A stretch of DNA of 64,000 bases, from the NCBI RefSeq assembly GCF_011602365.1, contig NZ_JAAONZ010000013.1, positions 1 to 64,000 on the forward strand, written 5' to 3'. Shown here in pieces: positions 16,406 through 28,989 of the stretch (the first letter of the stretch is position 1; each line of letters opens with the position of its first letter). The stretch comes from Pseudomaricurvus hydrocarbonicus (lineage in GTDB: Bacteria > Pseudomonadota > Gammaproteobacteria > Pseudomonadales > Cellvibrionaceae). Both the position numbers and the translations under genes were made by a program. The notes under the pieces are model-generated. The model ran no database searches. It was given only the letters and a program-made list of their open reading frames with translations, and was not told where the DNA came from.

Positions 16406-17824
16406 TTAAATCAGGCTTATGTTGAAGAACTTGTTCAAGACCGTATTCACAAACACAAACAGCAGGATGACAGGGATAAAGGTGCCGAGCGCGAAGTTGG
16501 AATAGCGTTCCAGCAGGGAGCCTTTGTAGTTGGGCTCGCCGGTTTCCAGCTCAGCATTCCAGTTGGCCTTTTTCCAGCGGTAGGTCACCAGCAAACAGAT
16601 AATAAAGCCATTGAGCGGCAGAATCGTGTCATAAAACACGTCGTACACCAGATCAAAAAGCGAATGGGACGCCTCCCCGTAGTGGGCGAAGTTGGTGAAA
16701 AAGTCCACCATGCCAAAAGACAGGCCACACGCCAGAGCGATGAAGAACATGGTGATGCCGATGGTGGCCAGTGCCCGGTTGCGGCTGTAGCCTTTCTGGT
16801 CCATGACGCCGGATACGGGGACTTCGATGATGGAGACCAGTGATGTCAGTGCGGCAAAAAACACCAGCAGGAAAAACAGCGCCGCCACGATACTGGCGCC
16901 GACATAGCCGACGGAGACCTGCATGGCCAAGAAGATTTTGGGCAGGAAGGTGAAAATCAGGGAAACGGAAGAGTCGGAGAGGGTGCCGGGGTCGATGCCG
17001 GGATTGAACGAAAAGATGGCCGGCAGCACCATCAGGCCCGCGGTAAAGGCAACCCCGGTGTCAGCGAGGGCCACCATCTTGGCCGAGCCTGGAATGCTGG
17101 AGCGGCCGTCCATGTAAGAGCCGTAAGTGATCAGGATGCCCATCCCCAGGGATAGGGAAAAGAAAGCTTGCCCCATGGCCCCATTAATCACCTGTGCATT
17201 GATCTTGCTGATGTCGGGTATCAGATAATATTGAACGCCGGCCATGGCGTGATCGCGGGTAAGTACGAAAATCACCAGCCCAACCAGCATCACAAACAGG
17301 GACGGCATCATGATTTTTGCACCGCGTTCAATGCCGTCTTTGACGCCGGAATGCAGAATGAGCCCCACCAGTGCCGCTACCGCGATGAGATACACAAAGA
17401 TAGTCGGGCTGCTGACAAAATGGGCGAAGTAGTCCGGGTCGGTCAATGCCTGCAGGTTACCGCTGATAATGGCGGTTAGGTAGCCGGTAATCCAGAGGGT
17501 AATGACGGCGTAAAAAACCGCTATCATGTAGGGGGTGATCAGGGCCAGCCAGCCGCCGATCAGCCAGCCCGGGCTGCCCGGAGCAAAATGCCGATAGGTC
17601 CCCAGGGGGTTTTTCCGGCTGTTTCGACCGGCCGCCAGTTCAGCCATCATGACGGGCAAGCAGATCAGTACCACGAAAAAGGCGTAAAGTAATAAAAAGG
17701 CGGCGCCCCCGTTTTTGGCGGCGTTGACGGGAAAGCCGACCAGGTTCCCGATACCGACGGCAGAGCCCGCCGCCGCTAAAATAAAGCCCAGGCGTGAGCC
17801 AAACTGTTCGCGATTTGCTGTCAT
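16406..17824 (-). CDS. Na+-dependent transporter of the NSS family
   Basis: This 472-residue membrane protein carries the NSS signature FILAAAGSAVGIGNLVGFPVNAAKNGGAAFLLLY and about 12 hydrophobic helices. It differs clearly from the NSS protein at 10.7-12.1 kb, so the two are paralogues rather than a recent duplication. It probably takes up amino acids or related solutes with Na+. It is directly upstream of smpB on the same strand with a gap of about 90 bp. The order transporter-smpB opposite ratA is often seen near this gammaproteobacterial block. Confidence 0.93.
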   Translation of the reverse strand: MTANREQFGSRLGFILAAAGSAVGIGNLVGFPVNAAKNGGAAFLLLYAFFVVLICLPVMMAELAAGRNSRKNPLGTYRHFAPGSPGWLIGGWLALITPYMIAVFYAVITLWITGYLTAIISGNLQALTDPDYFAHFVSSPTIFVYLIAVAALVGLILHSGVKDGIERGAKIMMPSLFVMLVGLVIFVLTRDHAMAGVQYYLIPDISKINAQVINGAMGQAFFSLSLGMGILITYGSYMDGRSSIPGSAKMVALADTGVAFTAGLMVLPAIFSFNPGIDPGTLSDSSVSLIFTFLPKIFLAMQVSVGYVGASIVAALFFLLVFFAALTSLVSIIEVPVSGVMDQKGYSRNRALATIGITMFFIALACGLSFGMVDFFTNFAHYGEASHSLFDLVYDVFYDTILPLNGFIICLLVTYRWKKANWNAELETGEPNYKGSLLERYSNFALGTFIPVILLFVFVNTVLNKFFNISLI

Positions 17825-18198
17825 TTTAATCCTAATTTTTGTGATTTTTATAGCTTGTTCTTGTGGCGCTGTTATCTGTCGGATACTAGCAACTTTATGA
17901 GGGCTTGTCCCCGACTCCAGTCCTGAATCGCTTGTGATTGTTGGGCTGGCGGCAAGATTGTTTGATGCAGGGCGGCGGTGGCTGCAGTTGTGGCTTCAGG
18001 TGATCGCCTCAACAGGTGTTAAAGGCTTGTTGGGGTGGCTTTAATCGGTTGTGAGCTTGTTTCGCAGGGCTGTTAGTATACGGTCATTGCAACGGGGGCT
18101 GAATAACCGCGAGGGCGGGCCTCAACAGGAAGATCTTGGCTTATAGAGAGTGAGTCACTACAATCGGCCGGCTAAGATAACCGTGGATCGGAGTGTCA
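17825..18198. other. Intergenic region between NSS transporter and ratA
   Basis: Divergent promoters for the transporter (left) and ratA (right) must lie here. I see no gene and no clear repeat. Confidence 0.5.
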
Positions 18199-18630
18199 GT
18201 GACTCAAATACATCGCAGTGCCCTGGTGGCCTATTCTGACCAGAAAATGTTTGAATTGGTGAACGACATTGAAACGTATCCTCACTATATGGACGGCTGT
18301 GTCGGTGCCAAGGTGCTGGAGCGCAGTTCGGTAGAGGTAACAGCTCGCCTGGATCTCAAGAAAATGGGGGTGAGTTACAGTTTTACCACGCGCAACCTCC
18401 TGGACGCTCCGCATACCATGGATATGAATCTGGTGGAGGGGCCGTTCAAGCGACTGAAGGGGGTGTGGACCTTTCGTGCGCTGGCGGAGGATGCCTGCAA
18501 GGTCTCCCTGGATCTGGAGTTTGAGTTTAATAACAGCCTGATGGCCAAAACGGCGGGCAAGTTGTTTGAATCGGTAGCCAATGAATTGGTGGATGGCTTG
18601 TGCCGCCGGGCGAAACAGGTCTACGGTTAA
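18199..18630 (+). CDS. ratA: RatA-like START/SRPBCC protein (UbiT/Coq10-type)
   Basis: The 143-residue protein (TQIHRSALVAYSDQKMFELVNDIETYPHYMDGC) has the typical RatA/YfjG start and a single SRPBCC lipid-binding domain. Family members were first described as a toxin that blocks 70S assembly and are related to the coenzyme Q chaperone Coq10, so an envelope or respiratory role is equally plausible. I chose GTG at 18199 because GGAG lies 5 bp upstream; an in-frame GTG at 18193 overlaps that site. It is followed by rnfH, the usual neighbour, and lies opposite bamE, as in many gammaproteobacteria. Confidence 0.92.
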   Translation: MTQIHRSALVAYSDQKMFELVNDIETYPHYMDGCVGAKVLERSSVEVTARLDLKKMGVSYSFTTRNLLDAPHTMDMNLVEGPFKRLKGVWTFRALAEDACKVSLDLEFEFNNSLMAKTAGKLFESVANELVDGLCRRAKQVYG

Positions 18631-18717
18631 GTCGGGGGTTGGGCGCAGGTGTGTCCAAAAGCAGTATTTGAAAGAGCGCCAGTGATTAATGGATGACCCG
18701 GAGGGGTACGCTAGACT

Positions 18718-19053
18718 ATGTCGGATATAGAAATGATTGCGGTTGAAGTGGCTTATGCCCTGCCGCACAAGCAAAAGATTGTGGAGTTGCTGGTGAAACC
18801 GGGTACGACCGCGTTGCAGGCCGCTGAGCAATCCGGGTTGGAAAAAGAGTTTCCCGAGATTGATTACAGCACCGCCAAGATGGGGATTTTTGGGCAGGCT
18901 TTGGGCACCAAAGGCCTTAAAAAGGCCCATGAGCATGCGCTACAGCCAGGGGATCGGGTGGAAATCTATCGGCCCTTGACGTCAGACCCGAAAGAAGTGC
19001 GCCGCAAGCGCGCTGCCAAAGCGAAAGAGGCCGAAAGCACGGACAACAAATGA
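18718..19053 (+). CDS. rnfH: RnfH-family ubiquitin-like protein
   Basis: The 111-residue product matches RnfH (formerly RatB): EVAYALPHKQKIVELLVKPGTTALQAAEQSG, then VGIFGQ-like KMGIFGQALG, and the HALQPGDRVEIYRPLTSDPKEVRRKRA ending. It is a small beta-grasp protein whose role is not settled. It follows ratA by 87 bp and has a GGAGG-type ribosome site. Confidence 0.93.
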   Translation: MSDIEMIAVEVAYALPHKQKIVELLVKPGTTALQAAEQSGLEKEFPEIDYSTAKMGIFGQALGTKGLKKAHEHALQPGDRVEIYRPLTSDPKEVRRKRAAKAKEAESTDNK

Positions 19054-19281
19054 GTGCCGGCCTGAGGTGCTGCGACGGCCCGACCTTGGGGTGGCTTAAG
19101 CGCCATCAAGGCAAGGCGTACACGGCCTGGGAACCGGTGCAGTTGTGATCGGCCCCAGCGCTAAGATTTTAGAGGTTCCAGTGCTATCAGCCGCGCCGGT
19201 GGCAAAAGCCGTGCAGGTGTGACAGGTTACAAGCCGGTGTGACAGGTTAATAAAAGTGCCACATCTCCGGTTCGCGAAGGC

Positions 19282-19692
19282 TTATTCGGCCTCGAACTCG
19301 GTTGCAGGCTCTGAATCGCTGGCGGGAACTTGCTCCGGTGTGGGCGTGGATTTTGCCCCGTTGGGGGTGTAATCGCCACTGAAAGACGTCAGGGTATCGC
19401 CTTCAAAGTAAACGCTGATGCGCTCTTTGGTGGGCTCACCTTTGCCTGGTGCCATACTGTAATAGTAGTCCCAACGGTTGGGGTTGAAGGTGTCTTCGAT
19501 AAGGGGGGTGCCCATTACATAGCGCACCTGGCGTTTGGTCATGCCCGGTTTGAGCTGATCAATCATCTCCTGAGTGACAATATTGCCCTGCTGGATGTCG
19601 ATTTTGTACACGCCGGGAAACTGGAAGTACTGGCAACCGGCCAATAACAGCAGCGAAATGGCGAAAAAGAGGCGTTGTACGTGTTTTTGCAT
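19282..19692 (-). CDS. bamE: Outer-membrane assembly lipoprotein BamE
   Basis: The 136-residue protein has a lipoprotein signal with the lipobox LLAGC and the SmpA/OmlA fold: [45 protein letters not shown]. BamE is a small subunit of the BAM complex that inserts barrel proteins into the outer membrane. It is divergent from fur, the usual arrangement. A Pro/Glu-rich tail after residue 110 is not part of the conserved domain. Confidence 0.95.
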   Translation of the reverse strand: MQKHVQRLFFAISLLLLAGCQYFQFPGVYKIDIQQGNIVTQEMIDQLKPGMTKRQVRYVMGTPLIEDTFNPNRWDYYYSMAPGKGEPTKERISVYFEGDTLTSFSGDYTPNGAKSTPTPEQVPASDSEPATEFEAE

Positions 19693-19815
19693 AGCAGGGG
19701 TTCCACAAGGTAAAGTGAACGGGGATAATACCTGAACATTAGCGACGCTGAGAAGGGTTCTGGAGAGTAATTTCCAGAAACGTGCCAGCGCAGAATATTC
19801 TACTTAGAGGCAAAT

Positions 19816-20223
19816 ATGGCTGATCAAAACCAGGAGCTGCGCAAAGCGGGCTTAAAAGTAACTCTTCCTCGAGTTAAAATTCTGCAAATGCTGGAAGCCT
19901 CGGCGCAACGTCACCTGAGCGCTGAAGACGTCTACAAGCAGTTGATTGAAGCGGATGAAGACGTGGGGTTGGCAACCGTTTATCGCGTGTTGACGCAGTT
20001 TGAGACTGCCGGACTGGTGGTTCGTCATAACTTTGATGGCGGACACTCGGTGTTTGAGCTGGAGCGTGGTGATCATCACGATCATATGGTGTGCATTGAG
20101 ACCGGCAAGGTGATCGAATTTCACAATGAGGAAATTGAAAAGCTGCAAATTGCGATGGCTGAAAAGCACGGTTATGAGTTGACGGGCCACAGCCTGGTGC
20201 TTTACGTTAAGCCCAAGTCCTAA
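19816..20223 (+). CDS. fur: Ferric uptake regulator Fur
   Basis: The 135-residue protein shows the Fur winged helix (LRKAGLKVTLPRVKILQMLE...HLSAEDVYKQLIEADEDVGLATVYRVLTQFETAGLV) and the metal-binding segment RGDHHDHMVCIETGKVIEF. It has no C-terminal CxxC pair. It represses iron-uptake genes when bound to Fe2+. It is transcribed divergently from bamE with 123 bp between the starts. Confidence 0.96.
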   Translation: MADQNQELRKAGLKVTLPRVKILQMLEASAQRHLSAEDVYKQLIEADEDVGLATVYRVLTQFETAGLVVRHNFDGGHSVFELERGDHHDHMVCIETGKVIEFHNEEIEKLQIAMAEKHGYELTGHSLVLYVKPKS

Positions 20224-20421
20224 TCGTTAAAACCCGGGCATCAGTGATTTGGCTCGGGTTGTGGCCTTAAGGCTGGCCATAAGAGTTCAGCGACATCGAC
20301 CTTCTTGTGGATACAAGCATCTGTTGAGCCTTGCGGCAAAAACATAAAAATAACTTTTTATAAAGGCTGCTGCTTAAACGCCGAAGTTTAAGTGGCCTGT
20401 GGTATAGAGGTATTGACACTC

Positions 20422-20964
20422 ATGAGCGAAGCTCAAGCCCCCAAGAAAAAATTTAACCTGAATCTGGTTCAGGTGCTGGATTTAGGCTGCGGCATTTTGC
20501 ATCAAGCCTTTGTGAAGCAGCCGGCTGATAAAGCCAAGGTGTTACTGAAAGAGTTGAAAGGCGGCAAGCGCATCTCTTTGGGTGCGTTAACGTTGACCAG
20601 CAAAAATGCCGAAGGTGAAGTGAAAGACTCGCTTGAGGTCCCGCTGTCTGTGGAAATGGATTACAGCGAGTTTGTGGGCGGCGGCTTTGGCTTTCCGGTG
20701 TTTGAGGCGGCGCTGAAAGCCATGCTCAATCAGATTGGCCAAACCCTGAAGGCCAAGAAGGATCTGAACATCCTCACGAATCAGCAGACCGGTGGCGCTC
20801 TGGTGCATCAGCCTGGCGTGGTGAAAGTCGGTGAGCAGTACAATGTTCTCGTTATCTGTATTGAACCGGGTAAGAAAGACGACATCGTGTTGAAGCTGAT
20901 GTTTGTCAACCCGGAGCAGTACGAGCAGTTAAGAACAACCCCTAAAGACGCCGCCGAAGCCTAG
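20422..20964 (+). CDS. Conserved hypothetical protein
   Basis: I do not recognise this 180-residue protein. It starts MSEAQAPKKKFNLNLVQVLDLGCGILHQAF, then alternates short strands and helices with no signal peptide or membrane segment. I chose the ATG at 20422 because the frame upstream is short and unconserved in style. It lies between fur and the convergent recN, followed by a hairpin and two copies of the dispersed intergenic repeat. Confidence 0.75.
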   Translation: MSEAQAPKKKFNLNLVQVLDLGCGILHQAFVKQPADKAKVLLKELKGGKRISLGALTLTSKNAEGEVKDSLEVPLSVEMDYSEFVGGGFGFPVFEAALKAMLNQIGQTLKAKKDLNILTNQQTGGALVHQPGVVKVGEQYNVLVICIEPGKKDDIVLKLMFVNPEQYEQLRTTPKDAAEA

Positions 20965-20983
20965 GTTTCACCGGTTGTGTGAT

Positions 20984-21115
20984 GCGAGGCAGTTCCCAAT
21001 ACTGCCTCGCTACTCGCTCAAGGTGAATTGCGCAGCAAGAGAGGGCAGCCTGGGCTGACTCGCATCTCGCACAAGGTGAATTGCGTAGCAAGAGAGGGCA
21101 CCCTGGGGTGACTCG
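20984..21115 (+). repeat. Composite intergenic repeat: hairpin plus two dispersed repeat copies
   Basis: A 10-bp perfect hairpin (GCGAGGCAGT at 20984-20993, ACTGCCTCGC at 21001-21010) is followed by TACTCGCT and then two copies of the dispersed repeat that starts CAAGGTGAATTGCG (21019-21062 and 21072-21115). The copies share the AGCAAGAGAGGGCA segment and end in GACTCG. The same composite recurs at 34.0, 36.3 and 53.7 kb. It lies between two convergent genes. Confidence 0.9.
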
Positions 21116-21150
21116 TAACTAGCTACTATTTACTAGCCACTGTGCTTCTC

Positions 21151-22815
21151 TCATTCCGCCATCTCCAACATCTCCCGCGCGTGCGCAATCGTCTGCTTGG
21201 TCATCTGGGCGCCACCCATCATGCGGGCAATTTCCATGATCTTATCGTCACCGTTCAGGTTGATCAGCGCGGTCTGAGCTGATTGCTTGTCCGTTTCCTT
21301 GTGCACTTGCAGGTGTTGATGGCCCTTGCTCGCCACTTGTGGCAAGTGGGTGACGCACAGCACCTGACCTTGCTGGCCCAGTTTGCGCAGCAGGTCGCCA
21401 ACAACGTCGGCGGTGGCGCCCCCGATACCCACATCCACTTCATCGAACACCAGCGTGGGAATGGTTGAGCTTTGCGCGGTGACCACCTGAATGGCCAGGC
21501 TAACCCGTGACAATTCGCCGCCGGAAGCCACTTTGGCCAGTGCTTTGGGGGTTTGGCCGGGGTTGGTGCTGATTAAGAATTCAATGTCATCCAGGCCGTG
21601 CGGGCTGCTGTGGGCAGGGTTGCTGTCCACGGTGATGGCCAGGTGGGCGCTTTTCATCGCCAGGTCGTGCAGTTGCAAATTGATGGCTTTCTGCAGTTGT
21701 TTGGCGGCTTTAAGGCGCTGGCTGGAAAGGGTGTTGGCGCAGCTTAGGTAGGCGTCTTCACACGCTCTGGCCAGGGCTTCGAGTTCGTCCAGTTGTCCGT
21801 CGCTGTCACCCAACTCTTCCAGCTCGGTGGCCAGGTCTTTGTGCAGCTGAAGCAGGTCAGCAGGCGATATGCGGTGCTTGCGAGCGATTTCATAGCAGCT
21901 GGACAGGCGGTCTTCGATGTAGCTGAGGCGCTGCGGGTCCATTTCAAAGCTGTCGATGTGGTGGCTGATCTCGCTTTGCGCCTCCTGAATCTGAATTTGG
22001 GCACTGAGCAGCAGTTCTTCCGCGCTGTTGAGCGCAGCAGGCTTGTCGGACAGCGCCTGCAATAAATGAAGCGCCTTGTTCAGTGTCGTTAGCAGGCCGC
22101 TCTCTTCGTTGTCGCAGATCTGAGTGACCAGCTGGCTGTTGTGTAACAGGGTGTCAGCGCTGGCCAGTTGCCGTTGCTCGGCTTCCATGTCGTCCAGCTC
22201 ATTTTCTGTGAGGTCCAGAGCGTCCAGTTCCTGGACCTGGTAGCGCAACAACTGGGCGCGGGCGGTAATTTCTTCGGCGTTGTCCCGCCATTCCTGAAAG
22301 CGTTTTTGCGCGGTCTGCCACTCTCGGTAGCGGACTTTGCATTCCTGCACCAGCGCCTGGTGGTTGGCGTAGTCATCCAGCAGGCGGCGATGGGTTTCTT
22401 TTTTCAGCAGGGACTGGTGGGCGTGCTGACTGTGAATGTCAATCAACATCTCGCCCAGCTCCTTGAGCTGAGCCAGCGGCACGGGTTGGCCGTTGATGTA
22501 GCCGCGCGAGCGCCCCTCGCGGGTGACGACTCGTCGCAACAGGCAATCGGTTTCACTGTCGAGGTCGTGCTGATCCAGCCACTGACGCGCACGGGGAATG
22601 TTGGACACGTCAAACGTGGCGCAGATGTCGGCCCTTTCGCGCCCGGCTCTGACCCGATCGGGGTCGGCGCGGTCTCCCAGCGTCAGGCTCAGGGCATCCA
22701 GCAGGATAGACTTGCCGGCCCCGGTTTCACCGGTGATGGCGGTCATGCCGCGGTGTAATTCCAGTTCCAGTAGGTCGACGAGGGTAAAGTTCTGAACGCT
22801 GAGGTGAGTCAGCAT
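21151..22815 (-). CDS. recN: DNA repair protein RecN
   Basis: The 554-residue SMC-like ATPase has Walker A GETGAGKS near residue 30, a long coiled-coil middle, the ABC signature LAKVASGGELSRVSLAIQ, and Walker B with TLVFDEVDVGIGG. RecN acts in recombinational repair of double-strand breaks. The LexA-type box at 22904-22919 about 90 bp upstream indicates SOS induction. It is divergent from grpE, a conserved neighbour. Confidence 0.97.
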   Translation of the reverse strand: MLTHLSVQNFTLVDLLELELHRGMTAITGETGAGKSILLDALSLTLGDRADPDRVRAGRERADICATFDVSNIPRARQWLDQHDLDSETDCLLRRVVTREGRSRGYINGQPVPLAQLKELGEMLIDIHSQHAHQSLLKKETHRRLLDDYANHQALVQECKVRYREWQTAQKRFQEWRDNAEEITARAQLLRYQVQELDALDLTENELDDMEAEQRQLASADTLLHNSQLVTQICDNEESGLLTTLNKALHLLQALSDKPAALNSAEELLLSAQIQIQEAQSEISHHIDSFEMDPQRLSYIEDRLSSCYEIARKHRISPADLLQLHKDLATELEELGDSDGQLDELEALARACEDAYLSCANTLSSQRLKAAKQLQKAINLQLHDLAMKSAHLAITVDSNPAHSSPHGLDDIEFLISTNPGQTPKALAKVASGGELSRVSLAIQVVTAQSSTIPTLVFDEVDVGIGGATADVVGDLLRKLGQQGQVLCVTHLPQVASKGHQHLQVHKETDKQSAQTALINLNGDDKIMEIARMMGGAQMTKQTIAHAREMLEMAE

Positions 22816-22903
22816 GGCCGTGCTCCTGTGCTCTTATGGGGTGGCGGTGTTACCGGGTCCGTTAGCCTGAAAAAAGCCCCAACAATGGGGAAACATCAAA
22901 AAC

Positions 22904-22919
22904 ATGTTTATTTATACAG
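22904..22919 (-). promoter_or_regulatory. LexA (SOS) box upstream of recN
   Basis: ATGT-TTATTTAT-ACAG matches the CTGT-N8-ACAG consensus at seven of eight fixed positions, with the usual A/T-rich centre. It lies between recN and grpE, nearer recN, which is LexA-controlled in many gammaproteobacteria. Confidence 0.72.
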
Positions 22920-23089
22920 TGCTTTTTCGGGGCTGGCAAATGCAATTTGGGTGTTTGGGGCAGGGTGGGGGGCGGCGGCTATCGCCTGAAGAGGTCTGTA
23001 CACGGTGAAAAAGTCTGAAGAGCCGTTTTCAGGGCTGGCGTGGGGAATTTAAATCCGGGGGGAAGTTTTTGATTAAACCACCATCAGCC

Positions 23090-23117
23090 CTTGAAACCTG
23101 TTTGGCCGGCCCCATAT
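23090..23117 (+). promoter_or_regulatory. Sigma-32 heat-shock promoter of grpE
   Basis: CTTGAAA (23090-23096) and CCCCATAT (23110-23117) with a 13-bp spacer match the sigma-32 consensus CTTGAAA/CCCCATNT without mismatch. It lies 70 bp before the grpE start. Confidence 0.9.
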
Positions 23118-23186
23118 TTGGCTGCAGGTTCCACAGTTAATCCTGTCATTAACCCTGTCATTTAAAATAGGTATACGGAGTTCAGA

Positions 23187-23768
23187 GTGTCAGACGAACA
23201 GCAGACATCACCAGAATTGGATGAGGTAGCGCAAGAGGCTACCGAGCAAACAAAAGCCGCCGCCGCCGAACAGGGTGCCGAGGCCGCCACTGAACATGCC
23301 CCAGCAGTCGATGAGCATGCTCAGATCGAATCCCTGACCGAGCAGTTGCACGAGGCCAACGAGCAGATGTTGCGGGCGCGGGCAGAGGCACAGAATGCCA
23401 TTCGTCGCGCTGCGCAGGACGTTGAGAAGGCTCACAAGTTTGGCCAGGAAAAGCTGGTCAACGATTTGCTCCCCGTGATTGATAACCTGGAGCGCGCCCT
23501 CGATGCCATGAATGTGGACGATGAGTCGCTAAAGCCCGTGATTGAAGGGATTCAGCTGACGTTGAAATCTTTCCAGGACACGCTGGCGCGCCACAGTATT
23601 GAGGCCTTGAACCCGGTGGGTGAGCCCTTTGACCCGCAAGTGCATCAGGCCATGACCATGGTGGAGAGCCCCGATGCGGAGCCGAACACGGTCATCAACG
23701 TGTTCCAGAAAGGTTACACCTTGCACGGCCGCCTGGTGCGTCCGGCGATGGTCGTGGTGTCAAAGTAA
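23187..23768 (+). CDS. grpE: Nucleotide exchange factor GrpE
   Basis: This 193-residue protein has an acidic N terminus, the long paired helix ([34 protein letters not shown]) and the C-terminal beta domain ending [18 protein letters not shown]. It releases ADP from DnaK in the cytoplasm. The start is GTG with an ACGGAG ribosome site 6 bp upstream. A perfect sigma-32 promoter precedes it, and dnaK and dnaJ follow. Confidence 0.97.
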   Translation: MSDEQQTSPELDEVAQEATEQTKAAAAEQGAEAATEHAPAVDEHAQIESLTEQLHEANEQMLRARAEAQNAIRRAAQDVEKAHKFGQEKLVNDLLPVIDNLERALDAMNVDDESLKPVIEGIQLTLKSFQDTLARHSIEALNPVGEPFDPQVHQAMTMVESPDAEPNTVINVFQKGYTLHGRLVRPAMVVVSK

Positions 23769-23967
23769 CGAACTTGAGCAGGTCTGCTTGGTGAGACGAT
23801 GACAACGCAATGTGAAAAAAACTCCATTGCGGGGTTGAAAAAAAGTCAGTTGAGCCAATATAGAGATCAACAGTTTGAGAAAGCATCAGCCAAGGCTGAT
23901 TGAGTGTATTAACCAAGCTTGCTGAACTTACAGAAACAGGCAGGCAGGATTTTCGGAGATAATCGAA

Positions 23968-25896
<1,929 letters not shown>

Positions 25897-26026
25897 GTCT
25901 GGGGGTTGGTATTGTCTGAAGCAGCTCATCGCAGTTGATGCTCGCTAATCACTGGCCTTGGGCTGCATTGCTACCGCTGTCGCGATTGGCGTATCATTCA
26001 GTATCGTGAATTAACCTCTGAAGTTG

Positions 26027-26055
26027 GCGCGGGCATGTCCCGCGCTTTCTTTTTC
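26027..26055 (+). terminator. Terminator after dnaK
   Basis: GCGCGGG and CCCGCGC form a stem with a short loop, followed by TTTCTTTTT. It separates dnaK from dnaJ, so dnaJ may be partly uncoupled. Confidence 0.82.
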
Positions 26056-26177
26056 TGCAGATTCAATGTTCGCTAAGACTCACGGGTCACTAAGACTGAC
26101 GGGTTGGCTAAGACGAAGAGTTCTGCGAGACAACTAGCTTAAAGACTAACGAAGATAGAGCCTACAGGCTGAGAAAT

Positions 26178-27311
26178 ATGTCCAAACGAGATTACTACGA
26201 AATCCTTGGCGTCGATCGCGATGTGTCCAAGGCTGACCTGAAGAAATCATATCGCCGAGTAGCGATGAAGTATCACCCCGATCGCAACCCTGATGATGCC
26301 GAGGCGGAGGCGAAATTTAAGGAGGCCAGCGAGGCCTACGAAATTTTGTCCAATGCGGAAAAGCGCAGTGCCTATGATCAGTTCGGCCACGCCGGTGTCG
26401 ATCAGCAGGGCGGTGGTTTTGGTGGCGGCTTTGGCGGCGGTGGCGGCAGCTTCAGTGACATCTTTGGTGATGTGTTTGGGGATATTTTTGGCGGTGGCGG
26501 CGGTCGTGGTCGCGGCGGCCCGGCGCGTGGATCCGATCTGCGTTACACCCTGGAACTGGACCTTGAGGATGCAGTAAGAGGCACGTCGGTCAAAATTCGG
26601 GTGCCAACGCTGGTGGCGTGTAATACATGTGATGGTTCCGGTGCCAAGGTCGGTACCAAGCCCGTGTCCTGTACTACCTGTGGTGGTGTGGGTCAGGTGC
26701 GCATGCAACAGGGCTTTTTCTCGGTGCAGCAAACCTGCCCGAACTGTCGTGGTAATGGCACCATCATTTCTGACCCCTGTGACGATTGTCATGGCCAGGG
26801 GCGTGTGGAAGAGACCAAGACGCTTTCTGTGAAGGTGCCACCGGGCGTCGATACTGGCGATCGTATCCGTTTGTCGGGTGAGGGCGAAGCGGGCGTTGAT
26901 GGCGGGCCTGCTGGCGATCTCTATGTGCAGGTGTCGGTGAAAAACCACGATATCTTCCAGCGCGATGGTAAAAACCTGTACTGCGAAGTGCCGATCAGCT
27001 TTGTCGATGCTGCCCTGGGTGGAGAGATTGATGTGCCGACCCTGGACGGTCGGGTCAAGCTGAAGGTGCCCCACGAAACACAGTCTGGAAAGTTGTTCCG
27101 ACTGCGCGGGAAAGGCGTTATGCCGGTCCGTGGCGGCAATGCCGGTGACCTGATGTGCCGTGTCGTGGTTGAGACTCCGGTGAGCCTAAGCGGCAAGCAA
27201 AAAGAATTGTTGAAAGAATTCAAGGCCACCATGGAAGGCGACAAAAACTCTCCCAAGCAGAGCAGCTGGTTTGAGGGGATGAAGAATTTTTTTGGTGACA
27301 TGAAAATATAA
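26178..27311 (+). CDS. dnaJ: Co-chaperone DnaJ (Hsp40)
   Basis: This 377-residue type I Hsp40 has a J domain with the HPD motif ([10 protein letters not shown]), a Gly/Phe-rich linker at about 75-120, four CxxCxGxG zinc repeats ([32 protein letters not shown]) and the substrate-binding C-terminal domains. It stimulates DnaK ATPase and hands over substrates. It follows dnaK by about 280 bp and is followed by dapB. Confidence 0.98.
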   Translation: MSKRDYYEILGVDRDVSKADLKKSYRRVAMKYHPDRNPDDAEAEAKFKEASEAYEILSNAEKRSAYDQFGHAGVDQQGGGFGGGFGGGGGSFSDIFGDVFGDIFGGGGGRGRGGPARGSDLRYTLELDLEDAVRGTSVKIRVPTLVACNTCDGSGAKVGTKPVSCTTCGGVGQVRMQQGFFSVQQTCPNCRGNGTIISDPCDDCHGQGRVEETKTLSVKVPPGVDTGDRIRLSGEGEAGVDGGPAGDLYVQVSVKNHDIFQRDGKNLYCEVPISFVDAALGGEIDVPTLDGRVKLKVPHETQSGKLFRLRGKGVMPVRGGNAGDLMCRVVVETPVSLSGKQKELLKEFKATMEGDKNSPKQSSWFEGMKNFFGDMKI

Positions 27312-27385
27312 GTCAGATACGAACAGCGAGTGACAAGATCCGAGGAGTGCTGTTTCTGGCTCCGGTGTGAGTCGGCTAACGTTGA

Positions 27386-28207
<822 letters not shown>

Positions 28208-28287
28208 TCCCTGCAAGGGCGTCTCAGGTGTCGGCAAAGACACCTTTGCCTGATTGAGCGTCGCCCTGGTGTCTGCGTGCGACGCAC

Positions 28288-28323
28288 AAAACCCCTGCCG
28301 AGTGAGCTTGGCGGGGGTTTTTT
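28288..28323 (+). terminator. Terminator after dapB
   Basis: ACCCCTGCC and GGCGGGGGT form a stem (one T-G pair) with a short loop, followed by TTTTT. Confidence 0.85.
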
Positions 28324-28623
28324 ATGCCCCGAAGGTTTGTGGTGTGGCCGATCAGGCGGGGGTTGGGCCAGGGTCGCCGGCGGGACAAGCGTATGTTTGT
28401 AACATGGCCGCCATGATCTCGATGTATGCCCTGGGGAATCGTGGCATAAGAGCGGGGTCTGGCATTGGACAGCAGCAGGGCAAATCGCGTACAATCCCGC
28501 CTCAGATCGATCTTGGCCAATGCCGCAGAAGCGAGCTAGACTGGTTGTTACACTTTTTCTTACGCAATAAGACTGGGTGGTAGCAATACTGACTAACGGT
28601 AATCGAATGCAAATAATTCAGAA

Positions 28624-28658
28624 GCGAGATGAAGCCAAATGTTTCATCTCGCTTTTTT
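28624..28658 (+). terminator. Terminator inside the dapB-carA intergenic region
   Basis: GCGAGATGAA and TTCATCTCGC form a perfect 10-bp stem with a short loop, followed by TTTTTT. No protein gene ends just upstream, so it probably closes a short RNA or acts as an attenuator for carAB. Confidence 0.8.
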
Positions 28659-28989
28659 GCAACTTGAGACCGGCTAAATCCAATCCCAGATACAGTACGC
28701 AGCTGTTTGGCTGCCCGGACACGTGCGAATTCGCGCGGCAGTGCCTCTCGGTCTACAGAAAAGCAGAATATGCATGTTAGTTGACTTGTTTTTATGTGCG
28801 GTGTGCCTGAGCAACACTGGATTTAAGCGACACTGTTTTTAAACAGTAGTGCTGTAAGAATGATGTGTTTGAGCAGTAACGTACGCTTGACGATGAACTA
28901 GCGAAAACTAACAAGGTAATGAGGGTTGCGGATGCCTCGCCAGCGCTGCAGCCCTAAAGATTTTGACGCCAACTCTTGAGGAGTCTGAC

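Larger units (their letters stand above)
28208..28989 (+). other. Long intergenic region and probable carAB leader
   Basis: No convincing protein gene is seen in these 780 bp. The stretch holds the dapB terminator (28288-28323), a second terminator (28624-28658) and roughly 300 bp of leader before carA. A TTGACTTG at about 28780 could be a -35 element. The isolated second terminator suggests a short transcript, such as a small RNA or an attenuated carAB leader, starting somewhere after 28330. Confidence 0.5.

Noticed and set aside
20231-20260. Terminator after fur
   Set aside because: AACCCG/CGGGTT can pair, but no T run follows; too weak to list.
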